64,000 nt of DNA, from the NCBI GenBank assembly GCA_020205615.1, contig CM035164.1:3189501-3253500 (forward strand), given 5' to 3'. The stretch comes from Panax quinquefolius. Its lineage: Eukaryota > Streptophyta > Magnoliopsida > Apiales > Araliaceae. Below the pieces are notes generated by a model. That model was not told where the DNA came from. It worked only from the letters and a program-made list of their open reading frames with translations, and did no database searches. The position numbers and the translations under genes were made by a program. Shown piece after piece: positions 33,002 through 46,042 of the stretch (positions within the stretch are counted from its first letter, which is position 1; each line of letters opens with the position of its first letter).

Positions 33002-35956
33002 TGTCAGGAATAAGCATGTGAATGTTATTCTTATTTACATATTATTTGATTATGATATATATGAATGAATATGCAAGTATGCTTGCATTAAGAAAAGCTG
33101 TAAAGTCCTTTGATAGATAATAGAAACATGTGTACAAGGACATAGAATGAATTGATCAAGTATGTTAGGTTGATCCTACATAAGAAAAATTACTTTGTAA
33201 AGTCCTTAAAAAGAAATGATGCACAAGGACTATAAACATAGAAAGATCAAGCATGTTAGGTTGATCTTATGATGTAATATATAGGCTTGTCTGATCGTTG
33301 AGCACTGCACCAGAAATCGTAGTCTGCCAGGAGAGTCAAGGAAAACTCGAGAGCTATCGAAGCAAAATCGTAGTCTGCAAGATAGTAGATCTCGAAGTTC
33401 GTACACTGTCAGGAGAAAGACGAGGAAGGATCGTAGTGTGTCGATGAGAACTTCCTCGTAGTAGTAGTCTGCCGAGAGGAAGTCGTGTTCGAATCGTGAG
33501 AGACGACACGCCACGCAGCCGATAGAGTATCTCCGCCAAGCCAAGTCAAGAATCGTAGAGTCTAGTGATTATACTAGAGGCAGCGATCGTAGTCGAGCAA
33601 GATCAGATGAAGACAACAAGCACAAGACAGAAATCGTAGAGTGTCGAGATCTGATCTCGGAGTCGTAGTGTCTGCACAGCCAAAGCTGAATCGTAGAGTG
33701 CAGAACTAAGACCTCAATAGATGTGCTCACAATGCCAAGGCAGAATCGTAGAGCAATTACGATTCTTAACGATTGAGCACTCCCAGAATTTTCAAAGGAT
33801 TGAAGCCTCTGGTTGGCACTGCATAGATACATCCCACCTGAAGGAAACCAGAGAGCACTCAACAAATGGCATGCAAGCTAACAGAAGATCTAAGCACCAA
33901 TCCAATCAACATAAAGATTGAGTTGTGAAGCCATTCAAGATGAAGTCTTCCACAAGGAGATCGAAGAAAGACTTCAATGAATCGACTAAGTAAAATCGTC
34001 GTTAAGTGCGATGAATCGTCAGTGGCAGATGGAAGACAACGATCTTAGAATCTACTAGGATCGTAGAGTTTGCTAAACAAAGAAAGAACTGATGGAGTGC
34101 ATACAGAGATACTGGACAACTTCTGAAGAACAAGGCTAAAGTGATTAAGCATTGGGTCAGTCCATTGATGATAAGTGAACGGAGATCACAAGGAGAAAGT
34201 GAAATTTGGACACGCCACAAATCAAGTGTCTTGTTATTCGGAAGGGCCGAACAAAGAAGTCGAGCCATCAGTCCCTGAGAGCTTTTGAGGTAAACAGAAG
34301 TGTTGAAGCACCGCACAAGAAAAGGAAGAGGTGTTCTATATTGAAGATCCAATCAGCACTCTTCAAGATCGTAGTGTTGTCTCTACCAGTCAAGAAAACA
34401 CTACGATCAGGTCCATGAAGACATGCATCAGAATCGTAGAGTTCGAATAGCTGAAGACTGAAGCATTGGCAATGGTTCAATCTGAAGGGTAATATTCGTA
34501 CAAGAGCTTATTGAGAGCATCGATGCAAAAGGACAACCTCTGATCGAGAAATCAGAAAGAGGAAATAAAGTCTTCGACCTGCCCAAGACATTAAAGTGAC
34601 ATCTCTGATGGGGTAGGTGAAACAGTAGACTGTAGTGTCAAAAAAAGTATGACATGTCACAACAGCAGTCTACCTCAGTCAACTCGAGATCTGTGAAGAT
34701 ATTTTAATAGCTTTCAATAGCTATTTTCCAACGGAAGGATTGGGAAGGAGTATAAATCAGCAAGAGCTTCAAAGATCGAGGGTTGCTGGAGTTGTCGAGT
34801 TTGGAGAGATGGTGGACTGATCTAACCATCGTAAATAGTGAGTGACCAATGAAGGTCTGAAGACTCACTCTACGATCCACCAAGAACACTCAGAGACATA
34901 TAAAGAAAGAATTAGAAGTGAGAGTTCTACAATGTAGAAGTGAGAGCTCTACTACATGAAGAGTGTTCTGAACTGCCGAGAAAAAGAAGAGCGTCATGTC
35001 ATCTTGATGTCCATCATGAGAAGACTCTAAGTACCATAGAGAAGAGCTTACAGTCATCTTAGCAAGTCCATCATGAGAAGTCATCAATTATCAAGAAGGG
35101 AGATCACAAACGCCATCATGGTGGCAAGCACGAGGAAGTTTCTAAGTACCTAGCAGAAGAGCTTACAGTCATCTTAGAAACCAATCATGTGCAGCCATCA
35201 TGTATCAAGAGGAATGATCTTCAAGGCAGTTCATCAAGGGATCATCAGAGGAGGTTGAGTAACTGAAGAAGCTGAGCATCATGCAACACTCAACTGCATT
35301 TCAAGGATGATCACGCCAAGCTGCTAAGTACAGAAGATATTCAAAGCATAAAGATATCTTAGCAGCTCAGCACCAACTCCAACAAACAAACAAACAACTT
35401 AACAACAAGAAGCCAGGGCCTGAGGGGTCCTTGTCCGGTGAGACTAAATGAAGTTCTAAGCCTGCTGGGCTTGAAGAGTTCCTAGGGAACTAGAGAATTT
35501 CCAAGGCTTTTGGACTTGAAGAGTTCTTAGTGAACTGAAGTCCCAAGGCTACTGGCCTTGAAGGAATCATAGTGATTCAGGGTGCTGCCCTTCCTTAATA
35601 GAAATCCTGCTAGTTGAAAGCAGAAGAGTGGATTAGGAGCTTGAGTCTCTGAACCACTTAAAACCCCTTGTGTCTTTTACTTAAAGTCATTTACATTATA
35701 TACATTGACTGCTATAACTACTATGTATGTTTTAACTGCTTAACATTGAACTAGCTCTACGAACAATGTATATATGATTATGAATATATCAATGAAGGGG
35801 ATCTTTTACTTATTCTGTTGTGCTTGAAAAGATTCTTATGTCTGTCATATGCTAAATAATTAGCAATACAAAATAAACCAGAAAAGTATTTAAAATTAAA
35901 AAGGATCTATTCAACCCTCCCCCTTCTAGATCTATTGTGCCTACTGGGAACTAACA
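33002..35956 (+). mobile_element. Solo LTR rich in ATCGTAG motifs
   Basis: A 2955-bp LTR, starting TGTCAGGAATAAGC and ending GGGAACTAACA, with CCCTCCCCCTTCTAG just inside the end. A perfect AAAAG duplication flanks it (32997-33001; 35957-35961). It contains more than a dozen scattered ATCGTAG motifs, many as AATCGTAGAGT, between 33310 and 34880. A related but partial copy starts at 38829, and the opposite-strand relative is 26698-32072. Confidence 0.87.
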
Positions 35957-35961
35957 AAAAG

Positions 35962-37002
35962 AGTTAGGGAACTTGCCTCAAGTGTAGTTTACCAATTTAT
36001 AGCTTATCAACACTTTGAAATCCTACTGTAATGTAGTTACGCATATATATATATATATATATATATATTCATTAGTTACATAATCAGATTACACGTTACT
36101 ATATATCCGACTACTTAGTTTTGTAATCCCGTTAACTTAGCTTTTGAAACATCCCTTGAGTTATGTACTATAGCTTAAAACATCCATATACACATGCGTC
36201 AAGTTTCAGATCGCAAGCAGAATAAGTCAGACAAGAATGCAGGAGGCGCATTTACGCCTCTAGTTAAACTTAGGGACTGACAAATATTCGTTGTCCCTCG
36301 CTCTTTACCAGTTTGAGCTTTTTTTCTCCTAGTTCCGTCTCATTCTTTTAGCATTCTTGGGTATTAACCCATTGCATAAACACTTATTAAAAATTCTTTC
36401 ATGATTTTAAGGTCCATCCAAGTTCAACTTTATATGTTATAGTTTTAGATTAGTATTTCTAATGAATTAAGGCTAAATAAGGTCATGAAATCACAAAGGC
36501 TACTATGTTCGCCATGTATACACATGAGGTGGTCATATAATCTGTAATATGCATGATTGCATGTATTCAATTCACTTATGCATAGTTAGTATCGTTTATC
36601 ACTTTAAAACATGTCTAAACTCATTCTTGAATAGTTCGTAACATACCCGACTAGGTGAGTACATATGTAGCTAGGTCTTGCTTAGTGACATAAGGGTACT
36701 AGCATGCATGCCCAACAATTTAGAATGTAAACTATAACATGCTCGTAAACATTAGTTTTCCAAAACATTTAAGTATTCTTTTAAAAGTCGTTTTGAACTA
36801 GGCTAACACGACTTAACGCATGCAAACATATTTTGAATCGTTTTTCATGCATAACCAAACCACATACACATGCTCATATGGTCAGAACTTAAATATCATA
36901 AGTTTTGTCAAAGTCCATTTTCAAAACTATAATTTCCTTTAGTAAATGTATACTAACGCAATCCAGAACTTTCATGTTATGTCAAGGAGCTTATATCCAC
37001 AT
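35962..37002. other. Unassigned remnant with an (AT)n run
   Basis: No ORF or family recognised. An AT dinucleotide run lies at about 36043-36069. It continues the 32078-33001 remnant. Confidence 0.4.
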
Positions 37003-38828
37003 TGTAAGATCCCAACTTTTTATGAATAAAGATTTAATTTTCTCTAAATATTATTTTAAATAATAAGATATGGACTTGATATAATGTTATAGTTGTGGGT
37101 AATATTTACAAATTTTGCAAAGTAAGCAAGTTGTCATAAAATATTTGTTTGGTCGGGAAATATTCATTTTATCAGAGAATATTCGTACGACGACACAATC
37201 ATTGGTGGACCCCATAGAGGAATTACTGTCGGATTTAGAAAGCGACAGAAATAACTTTTTTATAAAAATAATGGCAAAACTTTTACCGTTAACTGTTAAA
37301 ATACCCGGTAATAAAAGTGCAGTAATACGCGTGGTTGCACAGTAACACACAATATTGTACAGTATCTTTGATTATTGATGCTTATTTAAGAAGTCACTCA
37401 ATTTTATTCAATTATTGCCACAGTAGTTGCTGCATAGTATCTCATATTATTGATTCAATTATTGTCACAGTATCATATACACAATATTTTATATTATTAA
37501 ATCAATAATTGAGATGACACAGTTATTCATATTATTATTTGCATTATTAAGTTATAATATTAATGATGAATAATTGTTGAAAGATTAAAAATGTGTTTAT
37601 TTAAGACAAGTGATTTGTGATAAATAGAGGGTTTTTTCATGAAATATTTGTTGTAAGTTTGGCTTATTACATGGACTCCCACTTACTCATTTTTCAAAAT
37701 CACCGGTAGAAAGTTATCTCAGCTTTTGTTTTATTATTATTATAATAGTAATAAAATAGAAAACTTTTTTTTATAAAAAAAAAAAATTTTAATATAAAAC
37801 AAAATACTTTTTATATTATATATAAAGTTATTCATTTTATTAGATTATAAATATAATATATTATATTTTATTTAAAGTTTTCGTTTTATTAGAATATTTT
37901 ATTGAATAGTAATGAATAGTAAAATCAAAATTTTTGGCCGATCAAATTCGCATGTGAATTCGTTCTGTGCGTCCGTGATTGAATTTTAAATAGTATTCTA
38001 CCATTCTCCTATAAATAGGATGCTTAGTTTAGAAATGAAAATCACGCCAGAATCAGAGAATTCTTCTTCTATAATATTGAACGTATTTCTTTTGCGTTTA
38101 AGGAAACTTTGAGTGTAGCAAATAATGCAAGTTTTCTTCAAGAATATCCCAGCTATACCAGTCAAAATTACTCTCTTTTTAAGGTAAGGGATATTATTTT
38201 CTTTCAATATTCGTAAGAAATATTATTTTCTTCCATACTCTATAGTATGTAAGTAATATTATTTCGTTTCATATTCCTAAATCTACACTTATTTTGATAA
38301 GTATTACTTCTATACTCCTTGAAATTAGTAGAATATCCTTGAATTTTGCGCTTCATCTAGTATCGTGTCACAAAAATATTTTTCTGAGCTTTCTTGTTAA
38401 ATTTTAATCTTTTCATGCTGAAGTACTATTCATGGGCACTATTCATATATACGATACTATTTATATATACGATACTATTCACGAAGTACTATTCATGATA
38501 AAAATTAATTTCTTTTCTGTCCAAATTATTTTTGATACATGAATATCATTCTTTAATTTTACTCCACAAATTAGTTATCATGTTGACAATTTGGACATTC
38601 TTAAACTTTGGATAAATTGAATTATAAATCTTTAATATTTATCCTTAATCTCACTTGATTAATTTCTTATATCATTGTCATCATCCTCGTGCTTATATTG
38701 TGGTGAAAGTCATCTTTGACCCGTAGTGCATAGATGGACTGTTGATTGATATGATTATGAACAGGAATTTTATATTGGTATAATCATGACCTTTAATGTT
38801 AAAGACAAATATTGTGGTGAAAGTCCTC
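37003..38828 (+). repeat. Gypsy chromovirus LTR, 5' part
   Basis: Begins TGTAAGATCCC; GAATATTC-type motifs at 37139, 37158 and 37177 keep the 19-bp spacing; TATA box at 38010-38017; diverged TACTATTCA repeats near 38417-38497. It stops where the next LTR begins at 38829, so its 3' part is missing or displaced. Confidence 0.72.
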
Positions 38829-40911
38829 TGTTAGGAATAAGCATGAGAATGATATTCCTATTTATATAAGATTTGATTATGATATTAATGAATGAATATG
38901 CAAATATGTCTGCATTGAAATAAGCTGTAAAGTCCTTGAATAAATAATAGGAATATATGTACAAGGACTTAGACTGAAGTGATCAAATATGTTAGGTTGA
39001 TTCTACATGAATAAAACAGCTTTGTAAAGTCCTTCAAAAGAATATGATGTACAAGGACTAAATATAGAAAGATCAAGCTTGTTAAGTTGATCTTAAATGA
39101 TGTAATAGATAGGCCTGTCTTATCGTTGAGCATTGCACCAGTCATCGAAGTCTGCCAGAAGAGACAAGGAACTTGGAGACTATCAAGGCAAAATCGTAGT
39201 TTGTCGAGCCAGCCGAGGGATTGCAGAAGTCAAGGCAGAATTGTAGAGTATCGAGAAAGTTGCTACAGGATCATAGTCTGCCTTGGAGGGCCTCACTCAG
39301 AATCGTATAGTTGGTCCAAGCGCCTGCCTAGCCAAGTTAAGAATCGTAGACCACACTTGAAGTCGTGGAGTCTACTGATCATATAAGTGGCAGAAATCGT
39401 AGTCTGATGTATAATCTTCTCTTAGAGTCGTAGTGTCTGTAGAAAAAAACTAGATCATAGTATGCAAAATAAAGTCTTCGACAAAGCCTATCAGTGCTCA
39501 CAACGCCAATGAAGATTCGTATTGATAACACGATTCTCAATACATGAGCACTTCCAAAGCATCCAAATAATGTAGCCTCTGGTCAGAACTGTAAAGATGC
39601 AATCTTCTTGAAGGAAGCCAGAGAACACTCACCAAATGGCTTGGAAGAAAATAGAAGATCAAAGCACCAATTCAATCAGCATCCTGATTAAGATGTGAAG
39701 CCATTCAGAGGAAGTCTTCCACAAGCAACAGTAAGAAGACTTCAGATAACATGACTGACAAAAGGAAGTCAACAATGCAGTAGCTGTCAAGATAAACAAA
39801 AGATGACGATCTTGGGTGTGACTATGATCGTAGTGCTTGCCAGATGAGAAGCAGAAACTAATGCAATTTATACAAAGATACTGGCCAACCTATAAAGAAT
39901 AGACAAAGAAGATTAAGCATGTGTCAGACCAATGATGATATGTGAACGAGAGATAACAAGGAGAAAAGGAGCTGAGCATGACCAATCAGATGAGTCTTGA
40001 AGTTCAGGAGGGCTAGAGCATTCAAACAAGTTGTCAGTATCTAATGCAAGTCAAAGAAAACAGAAGTGTTGAAGCACTGCACGAGTGAAAGAAGAGTGGT
40101 TCTACATTGCAAATCCAAATAACACTCTCAGAATTGTAGTGTTTTCTCAATCAGTCAACGGGAAATATTCAACAGACTAACTACGATCAAGTTCAAGGTC
40201 ATATGCATCAGAATCGTAGAGTTCAGTCATCTGAGTATTGAAGCCTTGGCAACGTCTCAATATAAAGACTGACAATCAAATGTTGTTGATTGAAAGCATC
40301 GATGCAGAAGGACAACTCTTGATGTTCTGATCAAGGAATTAGAAAGAATAAATAAAGGTGACTACCAGCCTGACACATTAAAATGACATCTCTAATGTGG
40401 TAGGTGAAATATTAGACTGCAGTGTCAGAAAAGTAAAAATGGGTTGTCACGTCACATCAGCAGTCTGCAACAAATAACTCGAGGTCTGCGAATCAATTCA
40501 AATAGCTTCCAATGACTATAGTCCAACGGGAAGCTTTTGGAAGGATATTTAACAACTGAAGCTTGAATGCAGAAGTGTTGTTGGTTTTGACAAGTTGTTG
40601 AATCTAAGAGTTCTACAAAGAAAAAAAAAATATGTCTCAGTGGCAGTGAGATTACGAAAGTAGAAGTGAAGCAAGATAAAAGAAAAGCTTTAACAGAAAA
40701 AGGCTTCACTCAACAACAATGAGAATGCCATTAAGAATGTTAGCCAAGCTGAGAGCCGAGAAGGCCAAGGAAATAGCATTCAAAAGATTGGCAGATCAGA
40801 GAGAAGATTCAAAGATCCAGTCTATGAATCACCATGAACCACCAAGAGCTAAAGAAGAACAGATACATAACCAAATATGTACACGAGTCAACCAAGGTTC
40901 GGGGGATGCTG
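38829..40911 (+). repeat. Partial LTR of the ATCGTAG family
   Basis: Starts TGTTAGGAATAAGC and follows the order of 33002-35956, including many ATCGTAG motifs. It breaks off near 40911 without the GGGAACTAACA end. It is inserted in, or joined to, the gypsy LTR on its left. Confidence 0.68.
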
Positions 40912-41845
40912 AAAGTCCAATAATAATCTAGAAGGGGGGTTGAATAGATTATTACAGATTTAAAAATTATCTAAGACCTTTTTGAATTTTTGGATAATTA
41001 ATTTGCAGTGTTAGAAATTAATACAAGACAGTAAAAATTCAATCACACAATGCACAAAGATTTGTCTGGTTCACAACATATATCTCGGGTATGCTGCTAC
41101 GTCCAGTCTCAAGCTCCTAACTAGGACTTGAGATCCTATTACTATCAGTAATAAATACTCTTTAAACAGGCGGAGAAGCCTTTACAAAGTTTTATAGACA
41201 AACTTCCAACTGTTCCCAACTAATCTATCTTGGACAACAAGCTCCCCGCTCTCTCCTTAAGTTGTGTTGTACTTCTTTTGATTTTAGTTCTATTCTATGA
41301 TCTGGTCTTGAAACAACAACCTCTTCATCACCTACCATGTATACTAGAGACCCAACTTCCCGCTGACCTCTCTAAGACTCTGGTATTGGTCGAAGAATTA
41401 CTAGTCTTTCTCACAGGTACATAAAATAAACTAATTCTGACCTTTTCTCTTTTTACAAATAATTTTACAACAATTTGCTTCTCAAATAAGTAGATAAGGA
41501 TTTAGTACAGATGGATGCTTCTCAAATAAGTAGATATCAATTTAGTACAGATGGATGCTTCTTAAATAAGCAGATATCAATTAAAGAGCAAATATATTTA
41601 TAAAATTTTAAAGACTTTTATACTTGAGAAAATATGCTTCTTAGTGAGCAGATATTAATTTGTGCTTAGATCAAATAATGTTTTCGTGTAAGTAAATATG
41701 TAAATTATGCACTGTTATAAAAGTTTAAATATCTTTTATGTTTTGTGTTAAAAGTGCTTCTTGAATAAGCAAATATATCAGTTTTAGCTTTAGCTCAAAA
41801 ATGCTTCTGTTTAAGTAGATATATAATTTAGTGCGTACCTAGCCT
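40912..41845 (-). repeat. Opposite-strand LTR-like fragment
   Basis: On the minus strand this ends with TTCAACCCCCCTTCTAG, the near-terminal block of the same LTR group as 26698 and 33002, but the outermost bases differ. It abuts the gag of the gypsy element at 41850, so its other end is undefined. Confidence 0.5.
41476..41595. repeat. 40-bp tandem repeat, three units
   Basis: Units begin TGCTTCTCAAATAAGTAGAT at 41476, 41516 and 41556; looser copies of the first 20 bases continue to about 41830. Confidence 0.85.
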
Positions 41846-41849
41846 GTCG

Positions 41850-42502
41850 CACTCAACCTGTCTTGGCAAACGTTTCAAAAAATGTTCAATGACAAGTACT
41901 TTCCTAAAAGTATTCGTCATATGAAGGAGGTAGAGTTTATCAGACTGGAACAAAACAACATGACTGTGTCTCAGTACGGGGCTAAGTTTGCAGAGTTATC
42001 CAGGTTTGCACCTCATTTATTAGAGAATGAGGAACGAATGACGCAGATGTTTCTGAGAGGTCTAAAACCCGAGATTCGACAATATATTATCTCTCAAAAA
42101 TTTTCTTTATATTCGGATGTTATAAATGAGGCTCAATTATTAGGCGAGATAATGAGTATGTTCAACCGAGGGACCACAACCAGTCATACTGATGGGCGGC
42201 GATCCACCTGAAAGCAATGACAACCAGCGGGGAGGAAAACATTCAGACAAAAGCGGTAACCACTCTGGTGGTAATCGTGGCTATGATAATAGAAGGAGCG
42301 ACTCAGGAGGTGATTTCAAAAAGTGAAGGTACAACAATGGTAACGTGAAGACGTCAGCACCAACATCCATTATTTCTTGGGGAAGAGAACGATCACCGAT
42401 CGTTTGATATAAATGCGGGAAAGAGGGACACATCAGCCCAAACTGCCCAAAATAATCCAAGGTATGTTATAACTGTGGAAAGGAAGGTCATATAGCAAGA
42501 GA
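41850..42502 (+). pseudogene. Gypsy element G1 gag
   Basis: Retrotransposon gag domain from LSWQTFQKMFNDKYFP through VEFIRLEQNNMTVSQY to RGLKPEIRQYI (open 41882-42211), then an Asn/Gly/Ser-rich linker. Two zinc knuckles lie at about 42405-42515. In the first, the opening Cys is now a stop (TGT to TGA); the second (CYNCGKEGHIARDC) is intact. The N-terminal part and 5' LTR are missing at the junction near 41845. Confidence 0.83.
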
Positions 42503-43153
42503 TTGTCTTGTAGCGAAACCAAGTCCAACGGGGATGGTGAGTCCAAAGGTTGTCCCGGACAAGCAAAGTCGGTGGTTCCGGGAAGGGCGTTTGTCGTGAC
42601 TGCCCAAAACGTAAGGAACCCAAACCAGGTGATCACGGGTAAGCTAATCATAAACTCTTACGAAGTTTATACCTCATTAGATACCGGTTCTACTCATTCT
42701 TTTATCTCTCCTGCTTGTGCTCAACGTTTGAACTTGACTCCGGAGAAATTAGACCTTGACTTATCTGTTGAGACTCCGTTAGGAGAAACTTTCATTACAT
42801 CTACTGTTTATAAATCTTGCTTGATTCAAGTTGGAACCATCACACTACCTGCCGATCTTATTTCATTGAAAATACTTGCATTTGATGTGATTTTAGGGAT
42901 TGATTAGTTAACCACTCATCATGATAAAATTGATTGTTTTCGTAAGGTTGTTAGTTTTCATATTCCTAACCAACCTGTTATGCAAATTCAAACAACCAAA
43001 CCACTAAAGTCAATCACTGTCATATCAAGCCATAAAGTTATTCGTTTAATAAAAAATGGATGACAAGCTTTCTTAGCCCATGTCACGGACTTGAATAAAA
43101 ACACGTCAAATTTGAAAAATATTTCTGTTGTTAGTGAATTTCCTGACGTATTT
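42503..43153 (+). pseudogene. Gypsy element G1 protease
   Basis: Retropepsin with SLDTGSTHSFIS; DTG is at 42680-42688. After FDVILGID a TAG replaces the Trp normally found in GMDWL, so the frame stops at 42907, then continues recognisably (TTHHDKIDCF). The coding sequence is cut at 43153 by element G2, whose TATTT duplication lies at 43149-43153 and 51308-51312; pol resumes on the far side with [13 protein letters not shown]. Confidence 0.85.
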
Positions 43154-44489
43154 TGTGACGCCCCCAAAATAGGTATACATCACCCATCTTGAGTCGCCAA
43201 ATACACGGTACAAAATTCAAATACAAACTTAATTATACAACATGAGCTGTGAGTTTTAATACAAACATTGTCTTCTAGACAGCATTAAAACTCAAAATAA
43301 GTCCTCAATACATTTATTGTCACACTATTTAATAGAATAGTGAGGACTACTAATACTATCATCTGGTCCATCACTCCGCACTTTACTCGCTCGTCCCATT
43401 ATATTCTCATTTCCTGAAGAGAACAGTGAAAGAAAGGGTGAGCTCAACTAGCCCAGTAAGAAATATTATGACTAAGATAACGCAGAATAGATTATCATTA
43501 GCCTTAAACAGTGTTAAACTGATATAATGTAACAAACATCAAGTTTAACTGCAGCGGAACAAGAAATCCATTAGAAGAGTCAAGTAGAGAATAAAATCTA
43601 CTATCTTCTATGATTTAAAAGGTTTTTCATCTCTTTTATCGCTGAGACTCAGCTTAATAAATAATCCACATCATCAAATCATCCCTGCACAACAGGCCAA
43701 GGATATTCTTTAATATCACGACCACGAATTATCCATGTACCACGGGCCAAAGATAATCATGTTTTCATCAACGGTTCTGATCATGCCATAAAATAATTCA
43801 TCTTTGCACCCTTAGCCGAAGAGAATCCATAGCCATAATCATACCAAAAACTGTCCATCAATGCACTACGGCCAATGAGGATTTTTACCACATCATTCAT
43901 CACATTACGGTCATGATTATACCGAATAATCCCTGGTCATAATCACACCAAGTCCATCTATGCACTACGGGCCAAAGATGACTTTTACCACAACATTTAT
44001 AACATTACGGTCATGATTATACCGAATAATCCCTGGTCATAATCATACCAAGTCCATCTATGCACTACATGCCACAGATGACTTTCAACATAATATAAAC
44101 ATGAGGATGATGACAATGACATAATAATTCAATAAAACAAGTTCAAGAATTAATTTATCCAAGAACCAATAATGTCCAAATTTTCAACATGATACTTCTT
44201 TGTAGAGTAAAATTTAAGAATGCTTTGAAAAATATTTCCATGAATAGATATTGAATGAAGCGTAAATATCAAGGATATTCCACTAATTTCATGGAGTATA
44301 GAAGTCAAAGCTTTAACCAACTGAGTATAATAGAATATATAAAACTGCAAATGAATTTTCGTCCGCCATGTGGTAATCCACGTATACAGATCATTTTCAC
44401 AATTTAATAAGGAATCCACTCCATAATATAAAAAATAAAAATTATTTCAAGAAAATTAAATATTTATTCATAAAATCTAGGGTCTCACA
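43154..44489 (-). repeat. 3' LTR of G2, internally deleted
   Basis: A 1336-bp LTR, against about 2870 bp for its own 5' LTR. Both ends match; a block of about 1.5 kb corresponding to roughly 49670-51240 is missing. That block holds the TATA box and the tandem repeats. Confidence 0.82.
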
Positions 44490-44502
44490 ATCTCCCCTCC
44501 TT
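44490..44502 (-). other. Polypurine tract of G2
   Basis: AAGGAGGGGAGAT on the minus strand directly before the 3' LTR. Confidence 0.8.
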
Positions 44503-44830
44503 ATGAAATTTCGCCCTCAAAATTTACGTACGTACCTGGTATGCCGAAGAGGCGAGGATACCTTGACTTCATTTCAGATTCTAATTCTTGAGATATAACA
44601 TTTGAGTGTTGAATACGATCCTTCTTATCCAAGATGTTAACACGTATCTCCTCATACATTAAATCTTCTGTTATCTCGTCCGGTTCTAAATTAACAATGT
44701 GGTTCGGGCCGTCCACATATTTACGTAACATCAATACGTTAAAAACGTTACGAATACGCGACATACTTGGCGGTAAAACGAGTCTATAAGCCACAGTTCC
44801 TACTCGATCGAGGATTTTAAATGGGCTAAT
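44501..44830 (-). pseudogene. G2 integrase C-terminus and shortened chromodomain
   Basis: Reads FKILDRVGTVAYRLVLPP, SRIRNVFNVLML, then VNILDKKDRIQHSNVIS, then directly ELESEMKSRYPRLF and a short tail. In chromoviruses a VLWRNH-type chromodomain core lies between these last two parts; it is absent here but partly visible in G4 (26197). The histone-binding fold could not form as it stands. Confidence 0.8.
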
Positions 44831-45240
44831 TAAATCGAGGGTTGAGATTTCCTCTCTTCGTCGATTCTTGCTTCTAGAATAACGCCCTCTTGAACCTTCT
44901 TCTTCACATTCATCACCCGTGTGTGTGTTTGAGCGATTTTAACTTTATCGATTAAAGTCGATTCTACTCGTATATTCGTTATCTTCACGTGGGTTCGTAT
45001 ATTCGTACTTATAACCGCATACGATCTGCTACTCAACGCGTTAACTACTATGTTCGCTTTTCCTACGATGGTATTGAATGGTACGATCATAATCTTCAAC
45101 AGCTCGAGTCAACGTCTTTGGCACATTACACGTTCGTTTTAGTTGAAGAAATATTTGAGGGTTTAAGAAATGGGTTTTGTACTGGGGTCAATACAAAATT
45201 CGATTTCATGCTCTAGGGTAGGCTAAGAAGTCTTCAAGAA
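44831..45240 (-). pseudogene. G2 RNase H end and integrase N-side remnant
   Basis: An open piece (44830-45099) reads VGKANIVVNALSSRSY, the end of RNase H, and VESTLIDKVKIAQ and VILEARIDEE, the stretch before the integrase zinc finger. It then jumps to integrase C-terminus, so zinc finger and catalytic core are deleted. Upstream, near 45120-45230, a trace of the RT start is fused to the RNase H end, so RT is deleted too. Confidence 0.72.
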
Positions 45241-45840
45241 AACGTCAGGAAATTTATTAACAATAGAAATATCATTCAAAACTGTGACTCTCATCCAAGA
45301 CTTGGATAACACATGTAATAAAGATTTCTCCTAACGGAGTTTCAACAGATAAGTCAAAGTCTAATTTCTCTGGATTCAAATTTAAACGTTGAGCGCAAGC
45401 AAGAGAGATAAAAGAATAGGTAGAACCGGTATCGAATAAGGTATAGACTTCGCAAGAATTTATAATTAACTAACCCGTGCTAACTTCGTTCGGGTCACTC
45501 ATTTTTTTTTGAGAAGTCACGAAAAACGCTCTTCCTGAAACCACCGACTTTGTTTTGTTCGTATCCGCCTTTAGTACCACCGTCCCAGCTGGACTTAACT
45601 TCACTATACGACAAAATCAATCAAAATGACCTTCTCTTCTTGAAATTTCCACTTCTATTATCTTGGTCATGATTACCACCGAAGTGGTTACCATTCTTGG
45701 CATGATAATTTCCCCCACGATGGTTATCATTGTTCCGATGGCCGTTGCCACCGGTATGATTATTATCGTGTTGTTGGTCATTACCTTTTGGTTGAGTGAC
45801 TCAATCTGGTCTCATGTGCTTCATTGCTTATCTCAAAGAT
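45241..45840 (-). pseudogene. G2 gag tail and protease remnant
   Basis: The minus strand carries a Gly/Asn/His-rich gag tail (about 45650-45790, with NHDQDNRSGNFKKR) and protease traces homologous to G1, including the segment equivalent to the DTGST active site near 45420-45440 and CAQRLNL near 45385. Frameshifts throughout; no zinc knuckle remains. Confidence 0.65.
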
Positions 45841-46028
45841 TTTCATATGCCAATTTCAAACACTATCACAAAACAAGGGTTAATTAACATATCACATATT
45901 ATCCCTATACTACGATTGTAATTAATTAAATACCAAATAAACTTAGGTAGGTCATACTAGCGAAGGAATTCCCTATCTCTCCCCTCCTAGTTCTTGTCTC
46001 ACATCTCAGCCAAGGATCATATCCCTAA

Positions 46029-46040
46029 GCTTTGATACCA
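46029..46040 (-). other. Primer-binding site of G2
   Basis: TGGTATCAAAGC on the minus strand, one mismatch from the tRNA-Met complement, two bases from the 5' LTR end. Confidence 0.75.
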
Positions 46041-46042
46041 AC

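Noticed and set aside
33230..34480. Several 60-116-codon open frames on both strands
   Set aside because: All lie in the ATCGTAG-rich solo LTR; open frames arise from its less AT-rich composition and none shows a domain.
26698..35956. A 9-kb DNA transposon with about 50-bp terminal inverted repeats (TGTTAGTTCCC and GGGAACTAACA ends)
   Set aside because: The two ends belong to separate solo LTRs of one family in opposite orientation; each has its own perfect 5-bp duplication (ACGTA and AAAAG), and the outer flanks of the supposed transposon do not match.
45663..45887. 74-codon Val/Ile-rich plus-strand open frame resembling a membrane protein
   Set aside because: It is the antisense of the Gly/Asn/His-rich gag tail of G2.
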